Shown here piece by piece: positions 28,255 to 36,542 of a stretch of 45,506 nt of DNA (the stretch's first letter is position 1; the number at the start of each line of letters is the position of its first letter). Below the pieces are notes generated by a model, which was given only the letters and a program-made list of their open reading frames with translations, had not been told where the DNA came from and searched no databases. This stretch comes from Thioclava sp. SK-1 (GTDB taxonomy: Bacteria; Pseudomonadota; Alphaproteobacteria; Rhodobacterales; Rhodobacteraceae): NCBI RefSeq assembly GCF_001705665.1, contig NZ_MDHA01000080.1:1-45506 (forward strand), given 5' to 3'. Position numbers and translations under genes: made by a program.

Positions 28255-29513
28255 AGATCCAGCTCCAGCAAGGTTTCCGACAGCATTTCAACAACAGTTG
28301 CCGCATTTTGTCGTGAGAACGGCATGGGTGGACGCAGTTTCAAGATATGCTGGGCACGCCCGACTCGACCCAGCAAAACCCCGTGATGTTTCATCCGTTC
28401 AACAACTTTACCGCAAAATTCAGTGGCCGGAACGCCATCTTGTGCAAATTCCACACCGAAAAACAGACCAAATCCGCGCACATCCGCAATCAACGGGTGG
28501 CGCAACTCCCGCAAGCTGGCCAAGGCATACGCCCCAACATCGCGCGCGTTATCGATCAATCCGTCTTCTTCTATCACCTGCAACGTCGCCAGCGCCGCAG
28601 CACAAGACACCGGGTTGCCACCAAAAGTGTTGAAATAGCCAAATGCATTCCGAAAGGCCGCCATGATATCGGGCCGCGTGACAACCGCAGCCACCGGATG
28701 GCCATTGGCCATTGGCTTGCCAAGCGTGACAACATCAGGGGCAAAGCCCATCAGCTCATGCCCCCACCAGGCCCGCCCTACGCGGCCAAACCCTGGTTGA
28801 ACCTCATCACAAAGGATTAGCCCACCGGCACGGCGCACCACCTCAACCGTCTTATCCAAAAAGCCCGGCGCAACGCCTGGCGTGCCCTCATTGGCAAAAA
28901 TCGGACATAGCATGAAGCCGGCAAACCCATGGCCTGCCGCGTTCAGCTCATCAATCGCGGCCTGAACATTCGCCGCAAATGCATCGGCCTGGGCCTCTAA
29001 TGACCCTCCCAGCGGCGTCAAACTATCCGGGGCCGGCACACGCTTGACATGATCAGGATAGCCCCCGATCGGTGGCCGGCGCGTCGACAAATGCGCAACA
29101 GCCGTGGTATTACCGTGATAGGTATTGTCAGTGGCAATTATCCCGGTCTTACCCGTTACCGCCTGCGCCATGCGCAGCGCGACATCATTGGCCTCAGACC
29201 CGGTGCACACCATGATCAGCTGCGTCAGATCATGACCAAATTTCGCCGTCAGCGCCTCACCATATTGCAAAATACCCTCGTGCAGATAACGCGTATGCGT
29301 ATTCAACGTCGCCGCCTGGGTAGAAATCGCTTCCACCACCTTGGGATGGCAATGCCCCAGATGCGCGACATTATTATAGCAATCCAGATATTTGCGCCCC
29401 GCTGCATCCCAAAGCCAAACGCCTTCTCCGCGCACAATATGTACAGGCTCTTCATAAAACACGGGCACATTCGGCCCCAACAAAGCCTCACGACGCGCCA
29501 AAAGATCACTCAT
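28248..29513 (-). CDS. Class III PLP aminotransferase / phospho-lyase-like
   Basis: A 421-residue PLP enzyme of the class III (omega) aminotransferase group. Seen: FYEEPVHIVRGEGVWLWD, CNNVAHLGHCHP-type region (here YNNVAHLGHCHPKV), the PLP-contacting TGSEANDVALRMA, LCDEVQPGFGRVG, and lysine in TLGKPMANGHPVAAV. Together with the adjacent kinase it best fits the phospho-lyase branch (ethanolamine-phosphate or 5-phosphohydroxylysine). Simple amino-group transfer cannot be excluded. The ATG at 29513 is preferred over 29609: it follows AAAGG and matches the family start. It overlaps arfB by 8 nt. Confidence 0.85.
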   Translation of the reverse strand: MSDLLARREALLGPNVPVFYEEPVHIVRGEGVWLWDAAGRKYLDCYNNVAHLGHCHPKVVEAISTQAATLNTHTRYLHEGILQYGEALTAKFGHDLTQLIMVCTGSEANDVALRMAQAVTGKTGIIATDNTYHGNTTAVAHLSTRRPPIGGYPDHVKRVPAPDSLTPLGGSLEAQADAFAANVQAAIDELNAAGHGFAGFMLCPIFANEGTPGVAPGFLDKTVEVVRRAGGLILCDEVQPGFGRVGRAWWGHELMGFAPDVVTLGKPMANGHPVAAVVTRPDIMAAFRNAFGYFNTFGGNPVSCAAALATLQVIEEDGLIDNARDVGAYALASLRELRHPLIADVRGFGLFFGVEFAQDGVPATEFCGKVVERMKHHGVLLGRVGRAQHILKLRPPMPFSRQNAATVVEMLSETLLELDLC

Positions 29514-29928
29514 CTCGGGATACCTTTCCTCGTAAAGACTTAACTTCACCGCGCTGGGTCTTGGCCTGCAATCGCCGCCGCTGCGATCCTTTGGTGGGCT
29601 TGGTCGCAATCCGCCGCTTGGGCTTATGCGTCGCTTCCAAAATCAGGGCCGCAAGACGCTCACGCGCCATCTCACGGTTTCGCACCTGCGACCGCGTTTC
29701 CTCTGCCCGGATGATCAGCGCCCCATCATTGGTCCAGCGCCGCCCAGCCAGCCGCTTCAACTTCGCCTTCACAGCCGGCGACAAATGTGGCGAGCGCTCC
29801 GCCTCAAAGCGCAACTCAACCGCAGTCGAAACCTTGTTCACATTTTGCCCGCCAGGCCCCTGAGCCCGGGTGAAGCTCTCTGTCAGCTCCCAATCGGCAA
29901 TGATGATAGAGTCGGTAATACGCAACAT
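29506..29928 (-). CDS. arfB: Alternative ribosome-rescue factor ArfB (GGQ domain)
   Basis: A 140-residue stand-alone peptide-release-factor domain that hydrolyses peptidyl-tRNA on stalled ribosomes. The catalytic GGQ is at residues 26-28 (AQGPGGQNVNKVST). The C terminus is a long basic tail (HKPKRRIATKPTKGSQRRR) that in ArfB/YaeJ inserts into the mRNA channel. ATG 29928 is taken as the start because the GGQ then lies at the usual distance. It overlaps the aminotransferase start by 8 nt (ATGAGTGA), a striking coupling of a rescue factor to amino-acid metabolism genes that may be fortuitous. Confidence 0.9.
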   Translation of the reverse strand: MLRITDSIIIADWELTESFTRAQGPGGQNVNKVSTAVELRFEAERSPHLSPAVKAKLKRLAGRRWTNDGALIIRAEETRSQVRNREMARERLAALILEATHKPKRRIATKPTKGSQRRRLQAKTQRGEVKSLRGKVSRDE

Positions 29929-29977
29929 GCGCCGCAGATTAGCGCCTGACGCCAAAAGCGAAAGACCCAACTTCAAA

Positions 29978-29991
29978 AATTGTCGACAATT
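29978..29991. promoter_or_regulatory. Palindromic operator candidate upstream of arfB
   Basis: A perfect 14-bp palindrome (AATTGTCGACAATT), 50 nt upstream of the arfB start. TTGTCGACAA-type dyads are typical of GntR-family operators. No regulator gene is adjacent, so the partner is unknown. Confidence 0.4.
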
Positions 29992-30046
29992 ATTCAGCGT
30001 CTTTCAGCTTGCGCCAAATATCCCGGGGTGAATTGGGGCATAGCCC

Positions 30047-30064
30047 CAAAAGGGGCAGCGCCCC
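30047..30064 (-). terminator. Intrinsic terminator of mtaB
   Basis: A GGGGC-AGC-GCCCC hairpin (30052-30064) followed on the minus strand by TTTT. A second hairpin TTGGGGC-ATA-GCCCCAA (30033-30049) follows directly. The remaining 29992-30096 sequence holds no gene I can support. Confidence 0.6.
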
Positions 30065-30096
30065 TCCCCAACCGGCACCCTCAGCCCAGCGCAACC

Positions 30097-31353
30097 TCAG
30101 GCGATCAGCTTTCCGCCATCATGGCCAAGAATGGTCACATCCATCAAAGACCCTTCTGGCATATCACGATCAAAGGACACCTCTGCAAACCCCTCGGTCC
30201 GCGCCACGCGCGCACCTTCGGTCAGAACCCGATGCTTATGCCCAACTTGTGCCGTCAAATGCCGCTCCAATGCCGCTTGCCCCGCGCCACGCAACCGGCG
30301 CGCACGATCCTTGATCGCGGCACCATTTACTGCAGGCATCCGCGCCGCAGGCGTTCCCTTGCGCGCGGAATAGGGAAAGACATGCAGAAATGTCAGATGG
30401 CAATCCTCTACCAGCTTCAGGGAATTGCCAAACATGTCTTCCGTCTCGGTCGGGAAGCCTGCGATAATATCGGCCCCGAACACGATGCCGGGCCGAAGTT
30501 TCCGCGCCTCTTCACAAAAGGCAATCGCATCATCGCGCAAATGACGGCGCTTCATCCGCTTTAAGATCATATCATCGCCATGTTGCAACGACAGATGCAA
30601 ATGCGGCATCAACCGAGGCTCAGAGGCGATCGCCAACATCAAATTATCATCAGCTTCAATGGAGTCGATCGACGAAATGCGCAGACGCGGCAGATCCGGC
30701 ACCAGCTTCAAGATCCGCATCACCAGATCCCCAAGGCGCGGCTTCCCCGGCAGATCCGCCCCCCAAGAGGTCAAATCCACCCCCGTCAGCACCACCTCAT
30801 TGAACCCACGATCGCGCAGCCGCTTTATCTGTTCCACCACTACGCCAGCAGGCACGCTGCGCGAATTTCCACGGCCATAGGGAATAATGCAAAATGTGCA
30901 CCGATGATCGCAGCCATTTTGAACCTGCACATAAGCCCGGTGCCGCCCGAACCCATCAATCAGATGCCCCGCCGTTTCTTTGACGGACATGATGTCGTCA
31001 ACCTGCACCTTCTCGGTCAGACCAATGAAGTCTGGCCCAGCGCGCAACCCTGCCCATGTCTCCGGCAGCATCTTCTCATGATTGCCAATTACCTTCGACA
31101 CTTCCGCCATGGCAGCAAAAGTCTCAGGCTCCGTCTGTGCCGCACATCCCGTGACAATCACCGGCGCGTCCGGGTTCTCGCGCTTCAAACGCCGGATCTC
31201 CTGCTTGGCCTTGCGTACAGCCTCGGCGGTCACCGCGCAGGTGTTGACCACCACGGCCCCTTCAACACCGGCGGCGCCTGCCAGCTCTTTCATCGCCTCT
31301 GTTTCATAGGCATTCAGCCGGCAGCCAAGCGTAGCAAACACAGGCGGTTTCAT
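30097..31353 (-). CDS. mtaB: tRNA N6-threonylcarbamoyladenosine 2-methylthiotransferase MtaB
   Basis: A 418-residue radical-SAM methylthiotransferase of the MiaB/MtaB family, which adds a methylthio group to t6A37 of tRNAs. The N-terminal UPF0004 domain has three cysteines ([26 protein letters not shown]) for an auxiliary cluster. The radical-SAM cluster is [19 protein letters not shown] (about residues 149-167). A TRAM-like C-terminal tail is short. The [13 protein letters not shown] variant is typical of MtaB rather than MiaB. It overlaps the upstream dapF stop by 4 nt and ends at a hairpin terminator. Confidence 0.93.
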   Translation of the reverse strand: MKPPVFATLGCRLNAYETEAMKELAGAAGVEGAVVVNTCAVTAEAVRKAKQEIRRLKRENPDAPVIVTGCAAQTEPETFAAMAEVSKVIGNHEKMLPETWAGLRAGPDFIGLTEKVQVDDIMSVKETAGHLIDGFGRHRAYVQVQNGCDHRCTFCIIPYGRGNSRSVPAGVVVEQIKRLRDRGFNEVVLTGVDLTSWGADLPGKPRLGDLVMRILKLVPDLPRLRISSIDSIEADDNLMLAIASEPRLMPHLHLSLQHGDDMILKRMKRRHLRDDAIAFCEEARKLRPGIVFGADIIAGFPTETEDMFGNSLKLVEDCHLTFLHVFPYSARKGTPAARMPAVNGAAIKDRARRLRGAGQAALERHLTAQVGHKHRVLTEGARVARTEGFAEVSFDRDMPEGSLMDVTILGHDGGKLIA

Positions 31354-32183
31354 AGCGCGGCCATAAAATCGGGGGTCAAACGCCCCTCAAAAACATATGT
31401 GGTCGGGGCCGTCATCCAAACACCATCATCGCGCCAATCAATTTCCATCTGCCCGCCGTCCACATCCACAATCACACGCCGACCGGTCAGCCCACGCAGC
31501 GCACTTGCCACAGCCGTCGCACAGGTGCCAGACCCGCAGGCCAGCGTCACACCGGCACCGCGTTCCCAAACCCGCATCCGCAGGTGATCCGGCCCAATTA
31601 CCGACGCAAATTCAACATTGGTCTTCTCGGGAAAACGCGCATGTGTTTCGTATCTTGGGCCAAGTGTGCTCAGGTCAACCGCCTCGGCATCTTCAACGAA
31701 AAACACGCAATGCGGATTGCCCATCCCCACAGCCACCGGGTCGCCATCCAGCCCCGTTGCCACCGGATCCCCAACAAAGGGAATCAGCGCCGCGTCCAAA
31801 ATCGGCGCGCCCATATTAACCGACACCAGCCCATCTGCCCGCCGAACCGCGGCCAAAACGCCACGCGTGGTGGTCAAAGACACATTAGTTTGCCCCAATT
31901 GCCCCATCATCCAATCACTGACACAACGTGTCGCATTCCCGCAGGCTCCTGCCTCAGACCCATCTGAATTGTAAAATTTCAAATGAAAATCAGCGCCTTG
32001 TGATCCACTCACCACCGCAAGCTGGTCAAAGCCCACCCCACGATGGCGATCGGCCAGCGCCTGCGCCAAGGCAGGCGTCACCGGATCGGCACCCTGGCGG
32101 GCGTCAATCACAACGAAATCATTGCCAAGCCCATGCATCTTCATAAAGGCCAGCCCGGAGCGTATATCGATCAGATCTTTCAT
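31350..32183 (-). CDS. dapF: Diaminopimelate epimerase
   Basis: A 277-residue epimerase converting LL-DAP to meso-DAP for lysine and peptidoglycan. The two catalytic cysteines are visible: Cys81 in GACGNATRC and the second in [12 protein letters not shown] (about residue 224). The start is ATG 32183; an in-frame TTG at 32207 is an alternative. The N-terminal [13 protein letters not shown] motif is intact. It overlaps mtaB by 4 nt. With dapC in the same window this reflects a complete DAP pathway, and it lies just upstream of, and on the opposite strand from, the tRNA-Lys. Confidence 0.96.
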   Translation of the reverse strand: MKDLIDIRSGLAFMKMHGLGNDFVVIDARQGADPVTPALAQALADRHRGVGFDQLAVVSGSQGADFHLKFYNSDGSEAGACGNATRCVSDWMMGQLGQTNVSLTTTRGVLAAVRRADGLVSVNMGAPILDAALIPFVGDPVATGLDGDPVAVGMGNPHCVFFVEDAEAVDLSTLGPRYETHARFPEKTNVEFASVIGPDHLRMRVWERGAGVTLACGSGTCATAVASALRGLTGRRVIVDVDGGQMEIDWRDDGVWMTAPTTYVFEGRLTPDFMAAL

Positions 32184-32246
32184 GCCTGCGATATACGCCT
32201 GCTTCAAAGTTTTTTCCAGTCATGTGATTTTTTATGAAAAAGGCGG

Positions 32247-32275
32247 TTGACGCCCCCCAATAGTGTTCGTAAAAG
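32247..32275 (+). promoter_or_regulatory. Candidate promoter of tRNA-Lys
   Basis: A TTGACG -35-like box (32247-32252) and a TAAAAG -10-like box (32270-32275) separated by 17 nt, 46 nt before the tRNA. This fits a stable-RNA promoter; it is a pattern match only. Confidence 0.5.
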
Positions 32276-32321
32276 CCGCCCCACAGAGACGGCGAAACAC
32301 TGCCGGATCAAATGAGAGAGT

Positions 32322-32397
32322 GGGCCGTTAGCTCAGTTGGTAGAGCAACTGACTTTTAATCAGTGGGTCGCAGGTTCGAATCCTGCACGGCTCACCA
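32322..32397 (+). tRNA. tRNA-Lys(TTT)
   Basis: 76 nt including a genomic CCA. The acceptor stem is GGGCCGT pairing with ACGGCTC; the D arm GCTC-AGTTGGTA-GAGC and the T arm with GGTTCGAATCC are present. The anticodon stem ACTGA/TCAGT presents the loop CTTTTAA, giving anticodon TTT for lysine. Its 3' end is the insertion site of the element that follows. Confidence 0.97.
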
Positions 32398-32400
32398 CTT
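32381..32400 (+). repeat. attL: direct repeat at 3' end of tRNA-Lys
   Basis: The 20-nt sequence TCCTGCACGGCTCACCACTT covers the last 17 nt of the tRNA plus 3 nt. It recurs exactly at 44971-44990 at the far end of the element. The integrase stop codon begins 2 nt further on, the usual geometry for tRNA-targeting tyrosine integrases. Confidence 0.92.
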
Positions 32401-32401
32401 C

Positions 32402-33520
32402 TCATAAATTTTCCTTTCCCTGTTTGGGTTTGGTGTTGGATTTGACGAACCTCTTGGGAAGGTTCGCCAAATTGCGCTCGCCATTTGGGCGGGCGACCAG
32501 TTTCTCAATCGCGGAATCGGCCATGCCTTCGCGGCCTGCGGCCTCGGTGTAGCGCTGCACAAGAGCCAGCGCTTTGTGGCCCGTGACTGCGCCGATCTCG
32601 TGCGCGGTGGCTCCGGCCTCGGCCAGACGTCGCGCGCAAGCCTTGCGCAGCCCGTGGGCGGAACACTGAGGCAGCTCGGCCTCTTCGGTCCAACGCTGCA
32701 TGAGATTGCCCAGCCCACCGGCAGATCGCATCGTGCCTTTCTGGGTCGCTAGGAAGGGCCGGTCCTTCGGCAACTTGTCCAGAACCTCCGCCAAATCCGG
32801 GTGGATCGGCACGGACACAAGAACACCGCCAGACCGTTGCGTCTTCTGCCGCCGATACTCGATCTTGCCGTTGTGGACGTTCTTCGGCCCCAGCTTCACT
32901 GCATCGACCCGCGCCGCGCCGGTGTAGAGCATCAGCGTCACCGCCGTATGTGCCAGCGTGCCGGGCTTGTGGACCTTGAAGAACTGCGCCAGCTCGTCCT
33001 CGTCCCAGGTATGGAAGCCGTCCCCGCCCACACGAAACGGCTTCGTTGCGCGTGCAGGGTTGTCGCCTCGCCAGTCCAGCGTGATCGCGAAATCCATCAA
33101 CTGGATCAGTCGCTTGCGCAGGTTGTTCGCCGCTGTCGGGGTCTCGGCCTTCTCGGCCAGGATTGTCTGCACATGCCGCCGCTGCATCAGCCGCACCGGC
33201 TTGTCTCCGTGTTCTTCCCGAAACTTTTCCACAATCCCGCGATAAACCTTCTGCGTGCTCGGCGCGAGATCGAGGAACTCGGGCGACCGATACCAGAGCG
33301 CCACAAGCTGACTGACACTGTAGGGTTTGGTCCGGTCCGCCCCGATCAGCCCGCGCGTCTTGTGGCCGTTGACCGGGTCTTCATACCGGCGAACGAAATC
33401 CTCGGACCCGTAATCACTCCCCAACTCCGCCGAAAACCTACCCTTCCGAAACCGCCACCGCCGCTTCCCGTGCCGGTCGAAATAGGCCGTCGCGCCGGGA
33501 AACTGCTTTCGGCGTTTCAT
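32402..33520 (-). CDS. int: Tyrosine-type site-specific integrase
   Basis: A 372-residue phage-type integrase that inserts and excises the element at the tRNA-Lys site. The catalytic set is present: Arg204 (TGAARVDAV), His289/Arg292 (SAHGLRKACARR), His315 (GHKALALVQRY) and the nucleophile Tyr324. An N-terminal SAM-like core-binding domain spans about 65-150. The start is ATG 33520: it overlaps the stop of the small upstream gene as ATGA. A GTG at 33532 is possible. Its stop lies 2 nt from the attL repeat. Confidence 0.95.
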   Translation of the reverse strand: MKRRKQFPGATAYFDRHGKRRWRFRKGRFSAELGSDYGSEDFVRRYEDPVNGHKTRGLIGADRTKPYSVSQLVALWYRSPEFLDLAPSTQKVYRGIVEKFREEHGDKPVRLMQRRHVQTILAEKAETPTAANNLRKRLIQLMDFAITLDWRGDNPARATKPFRVGGDGFHTWDEDELAQFFKVHKPGTLAHTAVTLMLYTGAARVDAVKLGPKNVHNGKIEYRRQKTQRSGGVLVSVPIHPDLAEVLDKLPKDRPFLATQKGTMRSAGGLGNLMQRWTEEAELPQCSAHGLRKACARRLAEAGATAHEIGAVTGHKALALVQRYTEAAGREGMADSAIEKLVARPNGERNLANLPKRFVKSNTKPKQGKENL

Positions 33521-33690
33521 GGGCGATCCCACGGGTTGTTGACCTCGTCGGTCTGCCTCTCGGTGCTGTAGATCACGACCTTGCCGTCACGGCTGATCTC
33601 TGACCGCACGACCGGAATGCCTGCGTCCCTGTATGCCTTGAGGTATCGTGTCAGCTCTGTCTGCGTCAGCGACGCGCGGGGCATGGCCAT
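33517..33690 (-). CDS. Small conserved integrase-linked protein
   Basis: A 57-residue protein. ATG 33690 has AAGGG upstream, and the stop overlaps the integrase start as ATGA. The sequence (SLTQTELTRYLKAYRDAGIP then ending NPWDRP) matches a pattern of short proteins found immediately upstream of integrases in alphaproteobacterial prophages and islands. A role as a recombination directionality partner or DNA-binding accessory is possible; the N-terminal helical half is compatible with this but no clear HTH is visible. Coupling to the integrase is the main evidence that it is real. Confidence 0.7.
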   Translation of the reverse strand: MAMPRASLTQTELTRYLKAYRDAGIPVVRSEISRDGKVVIYSTERQTDEVNNPWDRP

Positions 33691-33706
33691 AGGGTGTCCC
33701 TTTCCG

Positions 33707-33946
33707 TCAAAGGCTGTGATGCTGCGGATCGCCCAGGGGCAAGCGCGGCTGGTCGTCTTCGGGGCGTTTCACCCTGGTCGCGTTCTTCTGGAACCGCTCC
33801 CAGCCGCTCATGGTTAGAAGCTTGGTTTTCGCGGAAATCTCAACGAACTCCAGCCGCCCATCGTTCATCAACGCGCGAACTTGCGCGGCGCTTAATCCAA
33901 CGAGATCACCCAGCTCTTTCGGTGAAAGCAGTTTTTCCTGTGCCAA
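33707..33946 (-). CDS. Excisionase-like helix-turn-helix protein
   Basis: 79 residues starting at a TTG (33946) with AGGGAG upstream; upstream in-frame codons lack a comparable site. The N-terminal MerR/excisionase-type HTH (LLSPKELGDLVGLSAAQVRALM) is followed by a wing-like EFVEISAKTKLLTMSGWERF. This fits an Xis/AlpA-type directionality factor binding beside attL. It is separated from the 57-aa gene by 16 nt and divergent from the XRE repressor at 34089, which would control it through the operators in between. Confidence 0.75.
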   Translation of the reverse strand: MAQEKLLSPKELGDLVGLSAAQVRALMNDGRLEFVEISAKTKLLTMSGWERFQKNATRVKRPEDDQPRLPLGDPQHHSL

Positions 33947-34021
33947 AACCCTCTCCCTTTCATAAGGTAGTGCGAATCGGGTTGAAAGTGCTCGCGTCCG
34001 GTGGTCCGATAACGAAACACA

Positions 34022-34061
34022 ATGAATAACGTTCATTTGTGCGTATAGCACTCATATGAAC
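34022..34061. promoter_or_regulatory. Operator region between xis and the XRE repressor
   Basis: Contains the imperfect palindrome ATGAATAACGTTCAT (34022-34036) and a second half-site ATGAAC (34056-34061). It lies within the 142-nt divergent region 33947-34088. The TGAA/TTCA half-sites resemble the 14-bp palindrome at 41833-41846. Confidence 0.45.
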
Positions 34062-34088
34062 GCAACCGCAAGTGGATTGCTATAGAAA

Positions 34089-34511
34089 ATGGTGGATCGT
34101 CCCTATGACTATCTGCGTGCCCTCGGCGCGCGCATCGCGATTGCGCGCAACGAGTTGGGTATGTCGCAGGCGAAACTGGCTGAAGCGCTCGGAATCTCGC
34201 TACGCGCCTACCAGAGCTATGAGCTGGGCAAGCGCTCGATCCCGGTCGAGGCGTTGGTCGAGATGCACCGAAAATTCGATGTGGACCTGAATTGGATTCT
34301 GTTGGGAGTTGAAGCTGTTCGTATGAAACATGACATTGCCGCCCTTGAGGAGTTCGAGGTCGCGCTGGACAAGTACCTGTCCGACAGCGACACAAAGCTG
34401 AAGAGCGAAAAGCGCGGTGCGATTGCCGCGCGCTGGTACCGGTCCTTTTTGGAAGGAAAAGAGATCGCGATGGACGACGTCCACACCTGGATCGAACTGC
34501 TGAGAGAGTAA
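34089..34511 (+). CDS. XRE-family transcriptional repressor
   Basis: A 140-residue regulator. The N-terminal HTH (about residues 18-42) contains ELGMSQAKLAEALGISLRAY; the C-terminal part is acidic and probably dimerises. It resembles small CI-like repressors of integrative elements. It is divergent from xis/int and most likely represses them; it is followed 3 nt later by a small membrane protein gene. Its operators are probably the palindromes at 34022-34061. Confidence 0.85.
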   Translation: MVDRPYDYLRALGARIAIARNELGMSQAKLAEALGISLRAYQSYELGKRSIPVEALVEMHRKFDVDLNWILLGVEAVRMKHDIAALEEFEVALDKYLSDSDTKLKSEKRGAIAARWYRSFLEGKEIAMDDVHTWIELLRE

Positions 34512-34514
34512 CGA

Positions 34515-34850
34515 ATGGATCTGAGACAACCCGAGGCATGGCAACGCCATAAACTGGCGTCAACCGAGCGAATGCAGGCCGACCTTGGCCGATATACCCG
34601 CCCAGTGATGAGCACCATGGCAACCTGTTCCTTGGTCTATCTGATGACCTGGGGACCGCTATACGCGCTCTGGGAGGTGGGACACATGCCTTGGCTTCCG
34701 CTTCTCGCCGCCGCCTTCTCAGGCCTCGTTGTCACGATGACCTTCCCGGCCTTCGTAATGGCGGTTGGGATTGAAAGTTATTTCTGCCGCCGCCTGCGTA
34801 GCCTGCAGGTATGCGAGTTTCGCACTCCTGCGAGTGAAGGTGCCGATTGA
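34515..34850 (+). CDS. Small two-TM membrane protein
   Basis: 111 residues with two hydrophobic segments (about 38-52 and 60-86) after a charged N-terminal 30 residues. It starts 3 nt after the repressor stop, with a GAGAG site inside the end of that gene. No family was recognised. It may be an element-maintenance or immunity-type membrane protein; this is only positional inference. A candidate promoter for the next operon (TTGATG at 34847, TAATAC at 34868, spacer 15 nt) begins at its end. Confidence 0.6.
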   Translation: MDLRQPEAWQRHKLASTERMQADLGRYTRPVMSTMATCSLVYLMTWGPLYALWEVGHMPWLPLLAAAFSGLVVTMTFPAFVMAVGIESYFCRRLRSLQVCEFRTPASEGAD

Positions 34851-34927
34851 TGCGGCGCGATAGTCTGTAATACGTTCTTAATCAACGCCTTGGATGGGCG
34901 GGAGCATAAGTCAGAGGAATAATTTTT

Positions 34928-36469
34928 TTGGGTAATGAACATTTTAGCCTTTCTTTGAATGCCTTTTCGGTTCTGAAGGCCAGTTTCGGATCAAACCATG
35001 CTGAGATTTCCGACCTAGTCGAGGATGCTGAGTTCGATGAACTTCATTCCCAAGAGATTATTCAGCGATCTCAGCAAGCGCTGTTGTCCCCGATTGCTCG
35101 CTTAGATCAGGAATTAAGTTGGCTCCCAGAGCTCAGCAATACGCAAATCAATGAGATTGGCTCTCTGTTGGAAGCAGGAAGGATAGCCAGCCTGCGTGAA
35201 GCAATTGCATTTCTGCCCGATTTGCCAAAAGCCAACGTTCTTGCGCATTTATGTGGCACCAATTCTGCGGATGAAACGCTCCTTCAAGACCTTCTTCGTG
35301 CATGGGATGATGTTGACCAACTCAGTCTCCTGCAATTCTTGAATACACAACGCAAAGCGGCTGGCTTCCCACAAGTCGAAAGGAGCCAACTTGCGGCGTC
35401 GATCAACGTTCTCGAAAGCACTCATGCGCGAAGCGCTGCGCTGTCCGTCTGGCGATTGGGTGAACCCGGAAAGGTGATGGAGAGCCTGGTTGAGGCGGAG
35501 CTCAAGAAAGGCCGCGCAAGCAGAATTTTGGCCGAGTTTGTTCGTGAATACGACATCTTGAGCGAACCCCACTTGGCGAGGATTAGCGAAGCTATTGATC
35601 AGCAGATCGAACTTGCCCGTCAACCGACACAACAGCTTGAGGCCGTGACGAGTGAAATCGCTGAACTCCTGCGGCAGTGGGATGATGTCAACCAGCCCGT
35701 TCAAGTATTTGAGCAGCATCAAGGCCATGAAGAAGGTCGGTCCAAGCAAATCTACGAAAGACTTCGATTACTATGCCTCGAACTCGCGAACGAAAGAGGC
35801 GAGTTTCATCACGCAAAGCGGTTGTCTGAAGCGCTGTTGCACACGTTTCCAGAGCTGGAATCAGTTGCTGAGGTGCTCAAGGGTGATGTCGAGGCGCTGA
35901 AGAATCTCGATAACCAGCAAAAGCAGTTTGCAGTTCTGGAGCCGCTCGTTGCCACCTGTGAGGCCGCCAAATCACAAGTTCCGAAGCTGAGGTCTGCGTT
36001 GCAAAGCTCAGGGTTTTCGCAAGCGCGCATGGGGGCTGTGAAAGACATCTTCGCAGCATTTGATGCTGCTGCCAAAGCCCCAGGCGTTGGCGACGCCGCA
36101 TTCCTCGTGGTCCGAGACCTGGCGCTGTTCGTGAACAATGATCGGAATGACCCTGAAACGGCTTTCAGATTGATCGACGGGCTGATCACATACCGTGGCG
36201 CGAAACCGTCCCAAGATGTGAGTAGTAAACTCGATGAAGAGCGGTCCGTGTTGCATCGTAACTGGAAAATGTCGGAGCTTGAGCGTCATCGAGGCAACGT
36301 TGGCGCCATGTCGAAGACTATTGATGAAATGCTGGTTTACGCCAAAGGGAAAGATAGGGCTGAGCTAACTCAGCTTAAATCGGCAATTGATCAAAAGAAA
36401 AATGAGCGCATAGGTTGGTGGGTTACAATTGGCGTTGTGATCCTACTGATAGCAATTTTCGGGGGTTGA
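34928..36469 (+). CDS. Tail-anchored helical protein with J-domain-like N terminus
   Basis: A 513-residue protein, first of a three-gene operon with GrpE-like and Hsp70-like partners. Residues 8-66 (AFSVLKAS..., HAEISDLVEDAEF, ALLSPIARLDQELSWLP) follow the helix pattern of a J-domain, but the HPD tripeptide that activates Hsp70 ATPase is missing. The middle (about 70-490) is almost wholly alpha-helical, with coiled-coil-like stretches. The last 17 residues (WWVTIGVVILLIAIFGG) are a transmembrane anchor with essentially no residues beyond it, so the bulk probably faces the cytoplasm. It starts with TTG 34928, preceded by AGAGGA at 9 nt. Base composition looks lower in GC than the core genes. 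Similar N termini occur, as I recall, in proteins encoded beside Hsp70s. Confidence 0.75.
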   Translation: MGNEHFSLSLNAFSVLKASFGSNHAEISDLVEDAEFDELHSQEIIQRSQQALLSPIARLDQELSWLPELSNTQINEIGSLLEAGRIASLREAIAFLPDLPKANVLAHLCGTNSADETLLQDLLRAWDDVDQLSLLQFLNTQRKAAGFPQVERSQLAASINVLESTHARSAALSVWRLGEPGKVMESLVEAELKKGRASRILAEFVREYDILSEPHLARISEAIDQQIELARQPTQQLEAVTSEIAELLRQWDDVNQPVQVFEQHQGHEEGRSKQIYERLRLLCLELANERGEFHHAKRLSEALLHTFPELESVAEVLKGDVEALKNLDNQQKQFAVLEPLVATCEAAKSQVPKLRSALQSSGFSQARMGAVKDIFAAFDAAAKAPGVGDAAFLVVRDLALFVNNDRNDPETAFRLIDGLITYRGAKPSQDVSSKLDEERSVLHRNWKMSELERHRGNVGAMSKTIDEMLVYAKGKDRAELTQLKSAIDQKKNERIGWWVTIGVVILLIAIFGG

Positions 36470-36542
36470 CCGTCGTGAAGCGAGATTTCTCACAAAGGGT
36501 TTTGAGAACGCGTTTGGGAAAGTACCCTGAAAGGTTTTTGCT

